This document shows positions 1 through 9,747 of a stretch of 64,000 nucleotides of DNA, one piece after another; the first letter of the stretch is position 1; each line of letters begins with the position of its first letter. The translations under genes were made by a program, and so were the position numbers. The notes under the pieces are model-generated. The model worked only from the letters and a program-made list of their open reading frames with translations, did no database searches and had not been told where the DNA came from. This DNA comes from Planctomycetales bacterium. Lineage in GTDB: Bacteria; Planctomycetota; Planctomycetia; Isosphaerales; Isosphaeraceae. The DNA lies in assembly GCA_027451885.1 (NCBI GenBank), contig DAIDHX010000146.1, positions 80,803 through 144,802 of the forward strand, written 5' to 3'.

Positions 1-161
1 GGATTGCCAAGCTGAAGATAGGGCTTCACCACGAAGACCCCGCCGTCGCTGGGCTGGACGAACGTCGGCCAGATGCTGGCTTCAACCTCGCAGCGGCGGA
101 GCGACATCGTCACCGCTGCCACGATCACAGCCGACAGCACAATTGCGAAGCGTCTTGTCAT
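1..161 (-). CDS. N-terminus of an exported protein, possibly a metallophosphoesterase (partial)
   Basis: Only the first 53 codons are inside the window; the gene continues past the left edge. The ATG at 161 is followed by a signal-peptide-like stretch (MTRRFAIVLSAVIVAAVTMS), so the product is probably exported or membrane-anchored. The last visible residues, VVKPYLQLGN, resemble the PYLQ segment that opens the fibronectin-like N-terminal domain of purple-acid-phosphatase-type metallophosphoesterases; that is a family-level guess from ten residues, and no catalytic motif is visible. It lies 36 nt downstream of the DUF255 gene on the same strand, so the two are probably co-transcribed. Confidence 0.5.
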   Translation of the reverse strand, partial: MTRRFAIVLSAVIVAAVTMSLRRCEVEASIWPTFVQPSDGGVFVVKPYLQLGN

Positions 162-197
162 CGGCACTGGGCACTCCCTATCCGGGCACGGCAGAAA

Positions 198-2282
198 TCA
201 GGGCAGGGCGGCCTCGAGCTCGTCCAGGCCGACAACCGGCGGGCCGCATGTCGACCCCTTGCAAAGGTACGTCGTCACGCGATCGCCCCGAGCGGGACGC
301 TCCGCCAGCAGCGGAGAAGCCTGGTCGCTCGCGCCTCCTGGGCGAGGAACCACCACACGGCCAGGCATGAACCTGCGTGCGATCTTCTCGAGCGCCCCGT
401 GAAACTCGGCCGCGTCGGAACCGGCGACGACGGCCAGATCGAGCCCTTCACCCTCCAGAAAATCCAGCGCGATCAGGCTTTGGCCTGCCGCGGTCGGCTC
501 GTGTTCGAGCACGTGGGCGACGGCCTCGAGCGCGCGCTTCGCCGTACGCGTGAAGGAGTCGTGCGCCAGCAGCCGGCCGAGCCGTGCAAGCGCTGTCGCG
601 GCCATGCCATTGCCGGAGGGCGTGGCGTTGTCGTGCACGTCCTTGGGCCGCGCGATCAAATTCTCGTGCGAAACCGGCGTGTAGAAAAAGCCTCCGTTGC
701 GCTCGTCCTCGAACTCGCGGATCATGATCTCGGCAAGCGCCCTGGCCTGCTCGAGCAGACGCGCCTCGCCGGTGGATTCAAAAAGGCGGGCCAGGCCGTC
801 GATCACACACGCATAATCGTCCAGGCACGCGTTGAACCGTGCCCTGCCGTCCTTGTAGGCATGCCACAGCCGGCCGTCGGGCTGGCGCATCCGCGTGAGG
901 ATGAAGTCGGCCGCGGCGCGCGCGGCCTCGAGGTCGCCCAGATTCCCCAGGATGCGCCCGGACTCCGCGAAGGCCGCGATCGCGAGCCCATTCCACGATG
1001 CCAGGATCTTGGCATCAAGCTCTGGGGGAATGCGCCTCTCGCGGTGGGCGAGCAACTTGCGCCGGCTCTCCAAAAGCTCGAGCGCAAGCGTCTCTGGATC
1101 ACGGCCCAGGTCGCGCGCCACCTCATCGATCGAGCGCGGCAGGTTGAGGATATTGGCCTCTTCCCAGTTGCCTCGCTCGCTCACGTCGTAGACCTGGCAG
1201 AACGTCGCCGCGGCGGCCGGGCCAAGAACGCTCCGCACCTCATCCGCGGACCAGACGTAGAACTTACCCTCCACCCCTTCGCTGTCGGCATCCTCGGTGG
1301 CGTGGAACGCACCCTCGGGACTGCGCATGCGCCCGAGCAGGTAATCGAGGGTCGAACGCGCGATTGCGGCGAACCGCGGCTGCCGTGTCGCCTGGTAGGC
1401 CTCCAGGTACGTCGAGGCCAGTAGCGCGTTGTCGTAGAGCATCTTCTCGAAGTGCGGGACCAGCCAGCGCTCGTCGGTCGAGTAGCGGGCGAATCCGCCC
1501 CCCAGGTGGTCGTGGATTCCGCCCTGGGACATCTTGTCGAGCGTAAGGGTCACCGCGTTCAGAAACGCCGGCTGCTGGCCGCGGGCGTATGCGCGCAGCA
1601 GCACGCGCAGATCCATCGGGTGCGGGAACTTGGGCGCCCGGCCGAACCCGCCGTGAACTGGATCGAGCACGCGCAAAAGCACTCGGGCCGCCGCGGTGAC
1701 CCATGCGGGATCGAGCTTGCCCGGAGATCCAGGCGCGCGTGACAGTGAACGGAGCTGCTCCGTCATTGCCCGGGCCGACTCGAGAATCTCCTCCCGCCGC
1801 TCGCGCCAGGCACGATCGACGCCTTCAAGCACACGGGGAAAACCCGGTATGCCCCGCGAATCCCGCGGCGGAAAATAGGTCCCGCCGAAGAACGGCTCGA
1901 GGTCCGGTGTGAGAAACACCGACATCGGCCAACCGCCGTGGCCGGTCATCGCGGTCACCGCCGACATGTAAATCTGGTCGAGATCCGGGCGCTCTTCGCG
2001 GTCCACCTTGATGTTGATGAAGTGCTCATTCATGAGCGCGGCGATCGCCGGCGATTCAAAGCTCTCGCGCTCCATCACATGGCACCAGTGGCACGCCGAA
2101 TAGCCGATGGAAAGAAAGATCGGCCGATTGAGCGCACGAGCCTGCGCAATGGCCTCCTCGCCCCAGGGATACCAGTCGACGGGATTTGCCGCGTGCTGCA
2201 AAAGATACGGGCTCGTCTCGCCGGCCAGGCGATTGAGCCTGCGGCCGGCGCGACTCGCCGGATCGGTTGGTAGCTCGGACAT
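198..2282 (-). CDS. DUF255 / YyaL-type thioredoxin-domain protein
   Basis: Protein of 694 residues, the usual length for the YyaL / spermatogenesis-associated-protein-20 family. The N-terminal thioredoxin-like domain (about residues 20-180) carries the family signature around Cys64-His-Trp-Cys67 ([15 protein letters not shown]). The rest is an alpha/alpha-barrel (six-hairpin glycosidase-like) region with conserved blocks such as [15 protein letters not shown] and [10 protein letters not shown]. The biochemical role of the family is not established; a thiol-redox or carbohydrate-related function is inferred from the folds only. The ATG at 2282 is preceded by AGGGA about 9 nt upstream. It follows the GH5 gene by 49 nt on the same strand, so it may be in one transcript with it. 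Confidence 0.93.
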   Translation of the reverse strand: MSELPTDPASRAGRRLNRLAGETSPYLLQHAANPVDWYPWGEEAIAQARALNRPIFLSIGYSACHWCHVMERESFESPAIAALMNEHFINIKVDREERPDLDQIYMSAVTAMTGHGGWPMSVFLTPDLEPFFGGTYFPPRDSRGIPGFPRVLEGVDRAWRERREEILESARAMTEQLRSLSRAPGSPGKLDPAWVTAAARVLLRVLDPVHGGFGRAPKFPHPMDLRVLLRAYARGQQPAFLNAVTLTLDKMSQGGIHDHLGGGFARYSTDERWLVPHFEKMLYDNALLASTYLEAYQATRQPRFAAIARSTLDYLLGRMRSPEGAFHATEDADSEGVEGKFYVWSADEVRSVLGPAAAATFCQVYDVSERGNWEEANILNLPRSIDEVARDLGRDPETLALELLESRRKLLAHRERRIPPELDAKILASWNGLAIAAFAESGRILGNLGDLEAARAAADFILTRMRQPDGRLWHAYKDGRARFNACLDDYACVIDGLARLFESTGEARLLEQARALAEIMIREFEDERNGGFFYTPVSHENLIARPKDVHDNATPSGNGMAATALARLGRLLAHDSFTRTAKRALEAVAHVLEHEPTAAGQSLIALDFLEGEGLDLAVVAGSDAAEFHGALEKIARRFMPGRVVVPRPGGASDQASPLLAERPARGDRVTTYLCKGSTCGPPVVGLDELEAALP

Positions 2283-2331
2283 GAAATCGGTCCCTTTCGC
2301 GCGATCGCGCGCCTGCCGTGAGATTCTCAGA

Positions 2332-4020
2332 TCAGGGGCGCGTCGTTGGCCCTAGCAATGCGTCCTTGAGCCCCGGTTCGGCGTGGCCTTCCTGTGCGTT
2401 CCAGTAGCGGAATCCAGCCTTCCAGTCCCAGATCGCCCAGCCAAAGCCTGCCTTCTCAGCCGCCTCCCGAGCCGCGCGATAGTAATTCGCACGCGATTGC
2501 GGATCGGCCGCCGTGAAGGCCCCAAATTCGCCCAGGTGGATTGGCCGTCCGTAGTATTCCGACCATTCCTTCGCCTGCTCGAACAACCCCTCGAATGCCA
2601 TTGGCCCGCATGGATTCCTGGCCGCGGGCTGTGTGTTATAGGCCTGGACCCAGGCCAGCACGCCGCGGCCTGGCTTTTGCTTCTCGTCGATGACGAGCGG
2701 TGTGGCTGGCGGACCTGGAAAATGCACACCTGAGAGCGCCTTGACATCATCTCCCGCCCAGGTCGCCCCCTGATGCGTGAAGTAGAAAGGATCGTAATTG
2801 TGCACGGTGACGATCAGGTTGTCGTCCGCGGGCAAGCGCAGGCTGGGGAGCTCAGAAATACTGTTCCAACGCCCAGGCCCCACGAACACGGTCCGGCCGG
2901 GATCGATCTTGCGAATCGCCGCCAGCGCGATGGGTATCACATCATTCATCACCGCCGTGGTGGCGGCGTCCTTGGGCTCGTTCAAAAGCTCGAACGCCAG
3001 CGTGCCCGGGGCCTTCGCGTAGTGGGCGGCAATCTGCGACCAGATCGCCACAAACTTGTCGCGCTGCTTCGCGGGATCGGTGGTAAAATCATCGAAGTGG
3101 TGAATGTTGATGAGAACGCCGAGCTTCTGGCGGAGGCCGGCGGTCACGAGCTCATCGACCCTGGCGAAGAAATCCGGCTCGATCCGAAACTCCGGCCCGG
3201 GGCCGGTGTAGTGGTGCCATCCGATCGGGATCCGGATGTGATCGAAGCCCTCTTCGCCGATGTGTTTGATATCGGCCGGCGTGTAATGTTCGCCCCAGGT
3301 CTGGCCGGGGGGCACTTCGAGCCCATTGCCCAGGTTCGCCCCGTGGCGGAAGTGCGCAAGCGCGCGAAAGGCGGGCGAATTGCGATCCAGAATCCGGGGC
3401 ATTTCCTGGTATCCGGCGGGAGTCGTCGCCCGCGCGTGGAGTTCGATGGTTACGAGCGCTCCACCCTTGACGGCGATCTCAGCGACCACCGGCTCGTTGT
3501 GCCACGTCCGCGCGAAGGATTTCCCCTCAAACGCGGGCAGCTCGCTCGATCCTGCCACACGGGCTCGCTCGAGACCGCGCCAGCCCGCGGCGTCCGTTTC
3601 AAAATCGCCCCCGCTGATCGTCGCGCCCGTGATCTTGACTCCATCCCAGTCCAGCTCCTGGCGGTAAATCTGGCCGGGCGAAGCGACCTCGTAAGGACCC
3701 ATGAGCGAGATCGTGAGCTGGCCGTCATGCGCGGGCATCATCTGGATCGTGAGCGCCCGCCAGCCGAGCCGAGTGACAGGAAACTGAACCGTGTAACCGC
3801 GATCCTTTTCCTCCTCGCCGACCCAGTTGCGGCGCTCGATGGTTCCCCGGCCCGCAACAATGCTTCCTGAATCCAGCGTTCCCGCCTTCTTGTCCACGAC
3901 CACATCCAGCCGAGCGTTGCTCGCAACTTTGAGCGGAATCTCGCTCTGCGCGGCCGCTGCCCACGCCGTTGCCAGAACAAACGCCGCCACTGACCAAGCC
4001 GCCCGACCCCGAATCGCCAT
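2332..4020 (-). CDS. Secreted glycoside hydrolase family 5 (cellulase-like)
   Basis: Protein of 562 residues. I start it at the ATG at 4020, which has GGGAG just upstream and opens a clear signal peptide ([13 protein letters not shown] before Gln25); a longer in-frame extension upstream has neither. Residues 25-210 form a beta-rich, CBM-like N-terminal region. The GH5 (beta/alpha)8 domain follows: substrate-binding block [10 protein letters not shown] near residue 226, the acid/base Glu348 in FELLNEP, and the nucleophile Glu498 in IHLGEFGAF. Both catalytic glutamates are present, so it should be active on a beta-1,4 (or mixed) glucan or mannan outside the cytoplasm; exact specificity cannot be read from sequence. 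Divergent from the cyclase-fold gene at 4143. Confidence 0.92.
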   Translation of the reverse strand: MAIRGRAAWSVAAFVLATAWAAAAQSEIPLKVASNARLDVVVDKKAGTLDSGSIVAGRGTIERRNWVGEEEKDRGYTVQFPVTRLGWRALTIQMMPAHDGQLTISLMGPYEVASPGQIYRQELDWDGVKITGATISGGDFETDAAGWRGLERARVAGSSELPAFEGKSFARTWHNEPVVAEIAVKGGALVTIELHARATTPAGYQEMPRILDRNSPAFRALAHFRHGANLGNGLEVPPGQTWGEHYTPADIKHIGEEGFDHIRIPIGWHHYTGPGPEFRIEPDFFARVDELVTAGLRQKLGVLINIHHFDDFTTDPAKQRDKFVAIWSQIAAHYAKAPGTLAFELLNEPKDAATTAVMNDVIPIALAAIRKIDPGRTVFVGPGRWNSISELPSLRLPADDNLIVTVHNYDPFYFTHQGATWAGDDVKALSGVHFPGPPATPLVIDEKQKPGRGVLAWVQAYNTQPAARNPCGPMAFEGLFEQAKEWSEYYGRPIHLGEFGAFTAADPQSRANYYRAAREAAEKAGFGWAIWDWKAGFRYWNAQEGHAEPGLKDALLGPTTRP

Positions 4021-4067
4021 GATCAATCTCCCTGATGACGGCCGCACACTTCCGAGCTCGACTCTCC

Positions 4068-4076
4068 TGTTATAAT
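4068..4076 (+). promoter_or_regulatory. Extended -10 promoter for the cyclase-fold gene
   Basis: A perfect extended -10 element, TGTTATAAT, lies 67 nt before the ATG at 4143 in the 122-nt divergent spacer. No good -35 hexamer sits 16-18 nt upstream, which is typical of extended -10 promoters. The element is nearly palindromic, so a leftward promoter for the GH5 gene using TATAAC on the other strand is also possible. Confidence 0.5.
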
Positions 4077-4142
4077 CCAGAGTCGCCCCGGAATTGCTGA
4101 GGCCGCCTGGACCCGACGAATCGCACCAGTGGGGATCGTACC

Positions 4143-5303
4143 ATGACATGGACTCCGACGTCTCGCCGCCGGTTTCTGCAACGGAGCGCTGGATTCGTGG
4201 GAATGCTCGCCGGCCTCGACTCGGCGCAGTCTCTTGCGCCTCGCGCCTACGGCTTTCCCGATGACGATGACCGCAAAGCCGCCGAGCTCATGGCGCGAGG
4301 CATTGCGTTTCTGCGTCCTCGCCAGGACGCCAAGGGGGGCTGGTCGACCGAACGCGAGCCAGGCATCACCGCGCTCGTCGTCACAGGGCTTTTGCGCTCC
4401 GGCCAGGTTGTGCCCGGCGATCCCGTCATCACCAGGGCACTCGACTACCTGGAAAGCCAGATCGGTGCCAAGGGGGGCATCTCGGAGGCCAGGCACGCGA
4501 ATTATGCAACGTCGCTCGCACTCGTGGCTTTCAACGAGGCGAATCGCGATGGCCGCTACGACCGGGTGGTCAAGCAGGCCCAGGCGTTTCTCAAATCCAT
4601 GCAATGGGATGAAAGCGAGGGGAAATCCCGCGACGATTCCTTCTACGGAGGCGCAGGCTATGGCGGCTCCAACAGCCGCCCTGACCTTTCCAACACCGCG
4701 TTTTTCATCGAGGCACTGCGATCAAGCGGCTTGCCGGCCGACGATCCCAACCTCAAGAAAGCGCTCGTCTTCGTCTCACGCTGCCAGAATCTGAAGAGTG
4801 AATTCAACGACCAGGCCTGGGCTGGCAAGGTGAACGACGGCGGATTTGTATACACCGCGGCGAGCGACGGCCAGAGCATGGCCGGTAATGAGGCAAATGG
4901 CGGCCTGCGCTCTTATGCCAGCATGACTTACGCCGGACTCAAAAGCATGATTTACGCCGGTCTGAGTCGTGACGACCCTCGTGTGAAGGCCGCCATGACT
5001 TACATCGCCAAACACTACTCGCTGGACGAGAACCCGGGGCTGGGCCAGCAAGGGCTTTACTACTACTATCACACCTTCGCCAAGACCATGGCTGTGCTGG
5101 GCGATACTCATTTCAAGGATGCGTCCGGCGTTGCGCACAACTGGCGTGCGGAACTCGTGGCAGCGCTCGGCAAACGGCAGGGAGCGCGTGGCGAGTGGGT
5201 CAACAAGGCCGACCGCTTCCTCGAGGGCGAGCCGAACCTCGTCACTGCCTATGCTCTGCTCACGCTCGCCTACACCCGGAGCGAAACGCCGGCGAAGAAA
5301 TAA
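4143..5303 (+). CDS. Tat-exported terpene-cyclase-fold (prenyltransferase/squalene-oxidase repeat) protein
   Basis: Protein of 386 residues with a twin-arginine leader (SRRRFLQRS, residues 7-15, then a hydrophobic stretch). The mature part consists of squalene-cyclase-type alpha-alpha repeats: KGGWSTEREPGITALVVTGL, GGISEARHANYATSLALVAF, FYGGAGYGG...LSNTAFFIEAL and similar. Export as a folded protein implies a pre-assembled barrel. The catalytic DxDD of squalene-hopene cyclases is not seen in the repeat region, so it is unlikely to be a hopanoid cyclase; proteins of this type are recalled as common in planctomycetes with unknown substrate. ATG at 4143 is preceded by GGGGAT. Confidence 0.85.
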   Translation: MTWTPTSRRRFLQRSAGFVGMLAGLDSAQSLAPRAYGFPDDDDRKAAELMARGIAFLRPRQDAKGGWSTEREPGITALVVTGLLRSGQVVPGDPVITRALDYLESQIGAKGGISEARHANYATSLALVAFNEANRDGRYDRVVKQAQAFLKSMQWDESEGKSRDDSFYGGAGYGGSNSRPDLSNTAFFIEALRSSGLPADDPNLKKALVFVSRCQNLKSEFNDQAWAGKVNDGGFVYTAASDGQSMAGNEANGGLRSYASMTYAGLKSMIYAGLSRDDPRVKAAMTYIAKHYSLDENPGLGQQGLYYYYHTFAKTMAVLGDTHFKDASGVAHNWRAELVAALGKRQGARGEWVNKADRFLEGEPNLVTAYALLTLAYTRSETPAKK

Positions 5304-5417
5304 GCCGGTCTGATTCCACCGGCTGTTTTCTGCGATGACACTCTGCGCTCGGTCCTCGGGGGTAGGGTCCAGCTCGCCCCAGAGCCCTGGCGGAGTGCCG
5401 CGGCCGGGCACCGGTGG

Positions 5418-5870
5418 TCAATCGTTCGCGGCAGCGGGGGCGAGTGCCTCGCGGAGGTCCGCCTGGATCTGGGAAAGCGCTTCCTGCGTTTGCTTCTGCC
5501 CATGCGGCCAGGGCCAGTGCACTGGATCTCCGGCAAATCGCGGGATGATGTGCCAGTGGCCATGAAAAACCGTCTGACCCGCGAGCGTGCCGTTGTTGAT
5601 CACAACGTTGAACGCCTCGGCCTTTACCACCGAGCACACCGCACGCACCAGCGCTGGCAAGAGCGCACCCACCCGAGCCGCGTCGACCTCGGGGAGTTCC
5701 GTGAGATTGGCGTGGTGCACTCTGGGCACCAGCAGCACGTGGCCGACGTTGATCGGGTTAATGTCCAGAAACGCGACGGCGTGCTCGGTCTCGAGAACCT
5801 TAAGCGCGGGAATTTCACCCCGTATGATGCGGCAGAATACACAGCCTGAATCGTGCGACTGCGTGGTCAC
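5418..5870 (-). CDS. HIT-family nucleotide hydrolase
   Basis: About 150 residues. The histidine-triad motif is present as HGHWHIIPR, preceded by the usual CVFCRIIRGEIPA opening and the DINPINVGHVLLVPR block; the N-terminal CxxC is a half zinc site found in part of the family. HIT proteins hydrolyse or transfer nucleoside phosphoramidates and dinucleotides. I prefer the GTG at 5870 over the GTG at 5921: the latter falls at the edge of the U-tract of the rplQ terminator and has no Shine-Dalgarno. The gene lies downstream of that terminator, so it probably has its own promoter inside 5870-5920. Confidence 0.9.
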   Translation of the reverse strand: MTTQSHDSGCVFCRIIRGEIPALKVLETEHAVAFLDINPINVGHVLLVPRVHHANLTELPEVDAARVGALLPALVRAVCSVVKAEAFNVVINNGTLAGQTVFHGHWHIIPRFAGDPVHWPWPHGQKQTQEALSQIQADLREALAPAAAND

Positions 5871-5921
5871 GGGGATTCTTCCGACCTCAGGACCAGGGGA
5901 AATCCCAGGCGATTGAAACAC

Positions 5922-5945
5922 AAAAGGGCGCCAGGGCAGGCGCCC
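5922..5945 (-). terminator. Intrinsic terminator of the alpha operon
   Basis: Immediately after the rplQ stop codon the minus strand forms a perfect 7-bp stem, GGGCGCC/GGCGCCC, with a six-base loop, followed by TTTTGTGTTT. This is a textbook rho-independent terminator in the direction of the ribosomal operon (stem 5926-5945). Confidence 0.85.
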
Positions 5946-5953
5946 CTTCGCGC

Positions 5954-6373
5954 TCAGGAAGTCGTGGCCGGTGCGACGACGGTGGGCTTGGCTGGAGCCT
6001 TGATCGCCTCATCCTTGCCGAGGAGCGAAATCACCGCCATGGGGGCGGCATCTCCCTGGCGAACCTTGGCAAGTTTGTAGATTCGCGTGTAACCGCCCGT
6101 GCGGCCCTTGAACTGGGGACCAATCTCGTGAAAAAGCTTGTAGGCCACCTTCTTGCTCGTCAGGACGGCAAGAGTGCGGCGAAAGTGGTCGAGATCCCAG
6201 CCGTCCTTCGCGAGTGTGATCAGCTTCTCGGCGTACGGCTGCACTTCCTTGGCCTTGGCCAGGGTCGTTTGAATCTTGCCGTGTTCGAGCAGGGCCGTGG
6301 CCAGGTTGCGCAGGAGCATCTGGCGGTGCGAAGGCGATCGCTTGAATTTACGGCCGGCTTTGAGATGTCGCAT
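5954..6373 (-). CDS. rplQ: 50S ribosomal protein L17
   Basis: Protein of 139 residues. The family opening MRHLKAGRKFKRSPSHRQ and the ALLEHGKIQTTLAKAKEV block are clear. Bacterial L17 is usually 115-130 residues; the extra length is a C-terminal Ala/Pro/Thr-rich tail after residue 120. It is the last gene of the alpha operon, 44 nt after rpoA, and is followed directly by an intrinsic terminator. Confidence 0.98.
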   Translation of the reverse strand: MRHLKAGRKFKRSPSHRQMLLRNLATALLEHGKIQTTLAKAKEVQPYAEKLITLAKDGWDLDHFRRTLAVLTSKKVAYKLFHEIGPQFKGRTGGYTRIYKLAKVRQGDAAPMAVISLLGKDEAIKAPAKPTVVAPATTS

Positions 6374-6417
6374 GGGTCTTCTGAATAGTTAAAAGGAATT
6401 CGAATGGGGCTTCCGCG

Positions 6418-7413
6418 TCACCGTTTGGCGGCGACGTTCATGCCCAGGTCGAGACCGATTTCGTGGAGCTTGGCCTCGACTTCCTTGAGAGTCGTGTCGC
6501 CAAAGTTGCGCACACCGAGAAGCTGATCCCGGCTCTTGCTCACCAGATGCCGAACAGTGGTGATGCCCTCGCTCTCGAGACAGTTGGTGGCGCGGACGGA
6601 GAGCTCAAGCTCGGCCAGGCTCATGTCAAGCTTGCGCTCGAGCTCGGCGTCGAGCGGCATGTGCTGGCTGGAATCGCCGCCCCCGGCTTCGGCAGGCAGG
6701 CCCGGGCCAGGCTCATTGTACTGCACGAACGGGTTCAGATGCTTGCGGAGAATTTTGGCCGCTTCGACGAGCGCCATCTCCGGCCCGATCACACCGGTCG
6801 TCCAGATTCTCACAATGAGCTTATCGTAATTGGTCCGCTGCCCCACCCGGGTGTTCTCGACATGGTATTCGACGCGCTGGACCGGACTGAAGCTGGCGTC
6901 GATGGGGATCACGCCGATCTCGGGTTCCTCGGCATGGCCTTCGGCCGCGGTGCGGTAGCCGCGGTTATTTTCGACGGTCATCTCGAGGTGAAAGGGGACA
7001 TCCTCGGTGAGCGTGCAAAGGATGTGATCAGGGTTGATGACTTCGACCGATTCATCGTGCAGGATGTCGGCCGCCGTCACCACGCCGCGGCGATCACGAT
7101 CGATTCGGATCGTCTTGGGCGACTCCGAATGATTCTTCACAACGAGCAGCTTGATGTTGAGCACGAGGTCGGTGATGTCATCGATCATGCCCGGGATCGA
7201 CGAGAATTCGTGCTGGACACCCAGAATTTTGATACGGGTGACAGCACTCCCCTCGAGGCTGGAGAGCAGGATCCGTCGCAAGCTGTTGCCGACCGTGTGG
7301 CCGAACCCGCGCTCGAAGGGCTCGACGTGGAACTCGCCGAACGTGTCACTGAGCGTCTCGCGATTACAAATGACCTTGCTCGGCAGTTCAAGGCCGCGCC
7401 AACGAATCCGCAT
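6418..7413 (-). CDS. rpoA: RNA polymerase subunit alpha
   Basis: Protein of 331 residues, normal for the family. The N-terminal dimerisation domain shows [17 protein letters not shown] and the C-terminal domain has [17 protein letters not shown] and [19 protein letters not shown], the helices that contact UP elements and activators. A short Gly/Pro-rich linker separates them around residues 235-250. ATG at 7413 with GGGAG six nt upstream. It sits 41 nt after rpsD and before rplQ, the standard alpha-operon order. Confidence 0.99.
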   Translation of the reverse strand: MRIRWRGLELPSKVICNRETLSDTFGEFHVEPFERGFGHTVGNSLRRILLSSLEGSAVTRIKILGVQHEFSSIPGMIDDITDLVLNIKLLVVKNHSESPKTIRIDRDRRGVVTAADILHDESVEVINPDHILCTLTEDVPFHLEMTVENNRGYRTAAEGHAEEPEIGVIPIDASFSPVQRVEYHVENTRVGQRTNYDKLIVRIWTTGVIGPEMALVEAAKILRKHLNPFVQYNEPGPGLPAEAGGGDSSQHMPLDAELERKLDMSLAELELSVRATNCLESEGITTVRHLVSKSRDQLLGVRNFGDTTLKEVEAKLHEIGLDLGMNVAAKR

Positions 7414-7454
7414 GACGATCTCCCTCTGACATACCTGGTGCGCTGGAACGCGGT

Positions 7455-8081
7455 CTAGCGGCTGAGCAACTCAATGATCAACTGGGGAATGACCGGCAGA
7501 CCAACGTCGTCGACGGCCGGCAAGCGGGTCACGCGCCCTTCGGGCGGGTCAACACTCATCCGATCAAGCCAATCGGGTACCCTGGGACCACCCACCGCGA
7601 GCGCATCTGCGGTGATTTTTCGCGAGTGCTCGCGATTTTTGACCTGAATCTGGTCACCTGGGCGTACCAGATAGCTCGGGATGTCGAGCTTGCGTCCGTT
7701 GACCAGGATGTGGCCGTGGGTGATGAGCTGGCGGGCCTGCGGGCGGCTGATGCCGAAACCGAGGCGAGCGACCACGTTGTCGAGGCGGCGTTCGAGGAGC
7801 GACATGAGCGCGTTGCCCGTGTTCCCCGGGCGGCGGCTGGCCTCCTGATAGTACTTGCGGAACTGCCGCTCGAAGATGCCGTAGTATCGCTTGACCTTCT
7901 GCTTTTCACGCAGGCGGACGGCGTACTCACTCGCCTTGCCGCGGCGGAAAACGTGCATGCCAGGCACGCCCTCACGGCGTGAAATGGCGCACTTGGGCGA
8001 CTCGCATCGAGCCCCCTTCAGGAAGAGCTTTTGGCCTTCACGGCGACAGAGCCGGCAGACTGGACCGATATGACGTCCCAT
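7455..8081 (-). CDS. rpsD: 30S ribosomal protein S4
   Basis: Protein of 208 residues beginning [16 protein letters not shown]. The N-terminal cysteines (CxxC plus C...C in GARCESPKC) mark the zinc-binding C+ form. The S4 RNA-binding domain is visible as [20 protein letters not shown] and [15 protein letters not shown]. In many bacteria S4 is the translational autoregulator of this operon, and the 184-nt spacer upstream of this gene holds two perfect hairpins (see findings). Confidence 0.98.
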   Translation of the reverse strand: MGRHIGPVCRLCRREGQKLFLKGARCESPKCAISRREGVPGMHVFRRGKASEYAVRLREKQKVKRYYGIFERQFRKYYQEASRRPGNTGNALMSLLERRLDNVVARLGFGISRPQARQLITHGHILVNGRKLDIPSYLVRPGDQIQVKNREHSRKITADALAVGGPRVPDWLDRMSVDPPEGRVTRLPAVDDVGLPVIPQLIIELLSR

Positions 8082-8265
8082 GGCGAATCCAAGATCCTCG
8101 ATCGCTTGACGACCTACCTGGAAGGATGGGGTCGCTGCCGACCCTCCGAAATCCTCGAACGTTCTGGTTTCGTTCGCTGGCTGAAGGAGCTACGCCCTGC
8201 TCGTTCGAAATGGGAAGACCCATCCCGCCACTCGACCAGGGCCTGGCCCGTTCGCCAGTGCTGAA
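8082..8265 (-). promoter_or_regulatory. Structured rpsK-rpsD spacer (candidate leader)
   Basis: A 184-nt gap inside an operon whose later junctions are 41-44 nt. It contains two perfect small hairpins: GGGTCG/CGACCC around a four-base loop (8129-8144) and ATGGG/CCCAT around a four-base loop (8210-8223). No small gene is apparent. It could be an S4-responsive leader or a site of RNA processing; this is inference from position and pairing only. Confidence 0.35.
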
Positions 8266-8646
8266 TTACACTCTGCGCTTTTTGGGCGGACGGCAGCCGT
8301 TGTGCGGCAGTGGAGTGACATCCTCGATGGTCTTGATCAGAAGGCCGGATGCCTGAATCGCTGTAATCGCGCTTTCACGGCCTGACCCCGGACCCTTCAC
8401 CTTGACTTCGACTTCCTTGACGCCGTACTTCGTGGCCGAGGCGGCGGCGGTTTCCGCTGCGCGCTGGGCCGCGAATGGCGTGCTTTTGCGGCTTCCCTTG
8501 AAGCCAACCGTCCCCGACGATGCCCAGCAAAGGGCATCGCCGTTTGGATCCGTGATCGTGACCGTTGTGTTGTTGAAGGTCGCCTTGATATGCACGACGG
8601 CTCGGCTCACATTGCGTCGCGTCTTACGCTTCTTGGCCTTGGCCAC
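8266..8646 (-). CDS. rpsK: 30S ribosomal protein S11
   Basis: Protein of 126 residues. I start at the GTG at 8646, which gives the usual N-terminus ([19 protein letters not shown]) and has AGGAG 10 nt upstream; an in-frame ATG at 8703 would add 19 residues unlike S11. Conserved blocks [21 protein letters not shown] and [16 protein letters not shown] are present, as is the C-terminal [15 protein letters not shown]. Part of the platform of the small subunit. Confidence 0.97.
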   Translation of the reverse strand: MAKAKKRKTRRNVSRAVVHIKATFNNTTVTITDPNGDALCWASSGTVGFKGSRKSTPFAAQRAAETAAASATKYGVKEVEVKVKGPGSGRESAITAIQASGLLIKTIEDVTPLPHNGCRPPKKRRV

Positions 8647-8878
8647 GGATCGCTCGCTCCTCGAATTCGTCCAGAATCGCCCCCATGCCGAGCGAGTCGC
8701 CACAGCATGGGTACGTGTGTAAGGTCTCTTGTTTGCTGTGCTGCGCCGTTTCGGGCCGGAGGCCGGCAGAGAAAGGGCGGATCAGGATGATACCAAAAAC
8801 TCATCCCCGGCGTCCTCGCCACGCTTCTCGCAGCGTGATCAAGTGACCGGGGAGCCGCGGGCGGATGACCGCCGCTCG

Positions 8879-9262
8879 TTAACGGAGTTCCTTGACGCCC
8901 TTCTTGCCCGCGACCGTCTTCCGCGGTCCCTTGCGGGTACGAGCGTTCGTCCGGGTTCGCTGCCCGCGCACCGGCAATCCCTTGCGATGCCGGAGGCCGC
9001 GGTAGCAGCCGATGTCACGCAGCCGAGCAATGCTCTGTTGCACCTGACGGCGAAGCTGACCTTCCACCACGTACTCATTGTCAAGGAGCGACGCCAGCTT
9101 CGCCAGGTCGTCCTCTGTCAGTTCGCGAGCCTTCTTGATCGGGTCAATTCCCGCCTGTTCGCAGAGCCGGCCCGCCAGGTAGGGACCGATCCCGTAAATG
9201 TAGCAGAGCGAGAATCTCGTCTGCTTATCGTTGGGAATATCCACGCCAAGAATACGAGGCAT
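8879..9262 (-). CDS. rpsM: 30S ribosomal protein S13
   Basis: Protein of 127 residues: MPRILGVDIPNDKQTRFSL, then YIYGIGPYLA and the C-terminal GQRTRTNARTRKGPRKTV, all hallmarks of S13 in the head of the small subunit. ATG at 9262 with GGGGAG 10 nt upstream. It follows rpmJ by 70 nt; the following gap to rpsK is unusually long (232 nt) and shows several GC-rich short hairpins but no gene. Confidence 0.98.
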   Translation of the reverse strand: MPRILGVDIPNDKQTRFSLCYIYGIGPYLAGRLCEQAGIDPIKKARELTEDDLAKLASLLDNEYVVEGQLRRQVQQSIARLRDIGCYRGLRHRKGLPVRGQRTRTNARTRKGPRKTVAGKKGVKELR

Positions 9263-9332
9263 CCAACCAGACTCCCCGAGCTATGGACCCATCAGAACGC
9301 ACGCCGGGAAACCCCCCGGCGCGGCGTAACTC

Positions 9333-9446
9333 TTAACCTTGCCTTTGCTTATGCCGCGGATTGGTGCAGATGACATAGAGCTTGCCATGCCGCCGCACGA
9401 GCTTGCAATGATCGCAAATGCGTTTGACGCTCGATCGCACTTTCAT
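9333..9446 (-). CDS. rpmJ: 50S ribosomal protein L36
   Basis: A 37-residue protein: [20 protein letters not shown], then [17 protein letters not shown]. The Cys-x2-Cys plus Cys and His ligands give the zinc-binding C+ form of L36. It is the first gene of the alpha operon here; infA, map, adk and secY, which often precede it, are absent, and the upstream neighbour is the divergent rpsU. Confidence 0.97.
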   Translation of the reverse strand: MKVRSSVKRICDHCKLVRRHGKLYVICTNPRHKQRQG

Positions 9447-9551
9447 GACCCGCCGCCTATCCTCTACCGGCAACCACTGAACCAAGGCCGGGCTCAAACG
9501 GCACCGCGAACCCGCCAGTCACGCAAACGAACGGATAATACTAACGGCTCC

Positions 9552-9580
9552 AGTATCGGGACGCAAGCCCGCTTGCTCAA
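9552..9580 (-). promoter_or_regulatory. Candidate alpha-operon promoter
   Basis: On the minus strand TTGAGC and GATACT are separated by 17 nt, each matching four of six consensus positions; the -10 lies about 105 nt before the rpmJ start. A second AT-rich -10-like word (TATTAT) is slightly closer to the gene. Weak evidence. Confidence 0.3.
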
Positions 9581-9717
9581 GATTCTCTTTCAAGACCTGG
9601 AAAGCCGCCGCGCTTTGCCTGGTCATCCTGGTTTGTAAAGGTTCGGCGGGGGGGCTGCATGGAGTCCGATGAGTCCATGAATTTGATCCAATCGTCTCGA
9701 AAAAACAAGCCGCGATC

Positions 9718-9747
9718 TTGGCAATGTGACTTCTGGACGATTATGAT
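9718..9747 (+). promoter_or_regulatory. Candidate sigma-70-type promoter of rpsU
   Basis: TTGGCA and TATGAT, each five of six matches to the consensus, are separated by 18 nt and point toward rpsU. The predicted 5' untranslated region is about 200 nt, long enough for a regulatory leader. Confidence 0.5.

Noticed and set aside
399..1424. A 341-codon rightward frame inside the DUF255 gene
   Set aside because: Antisense shadow; its protein is Arg/Gly/Leu-rich without motifs, while the opposite strand encodes a recognisable family.
2773..3870. A 365-codon rightward frame inside the GH5 gene
   Set aside because: Antisense of a gene with both catalytic glutamates in place; no ribosome site or domain.
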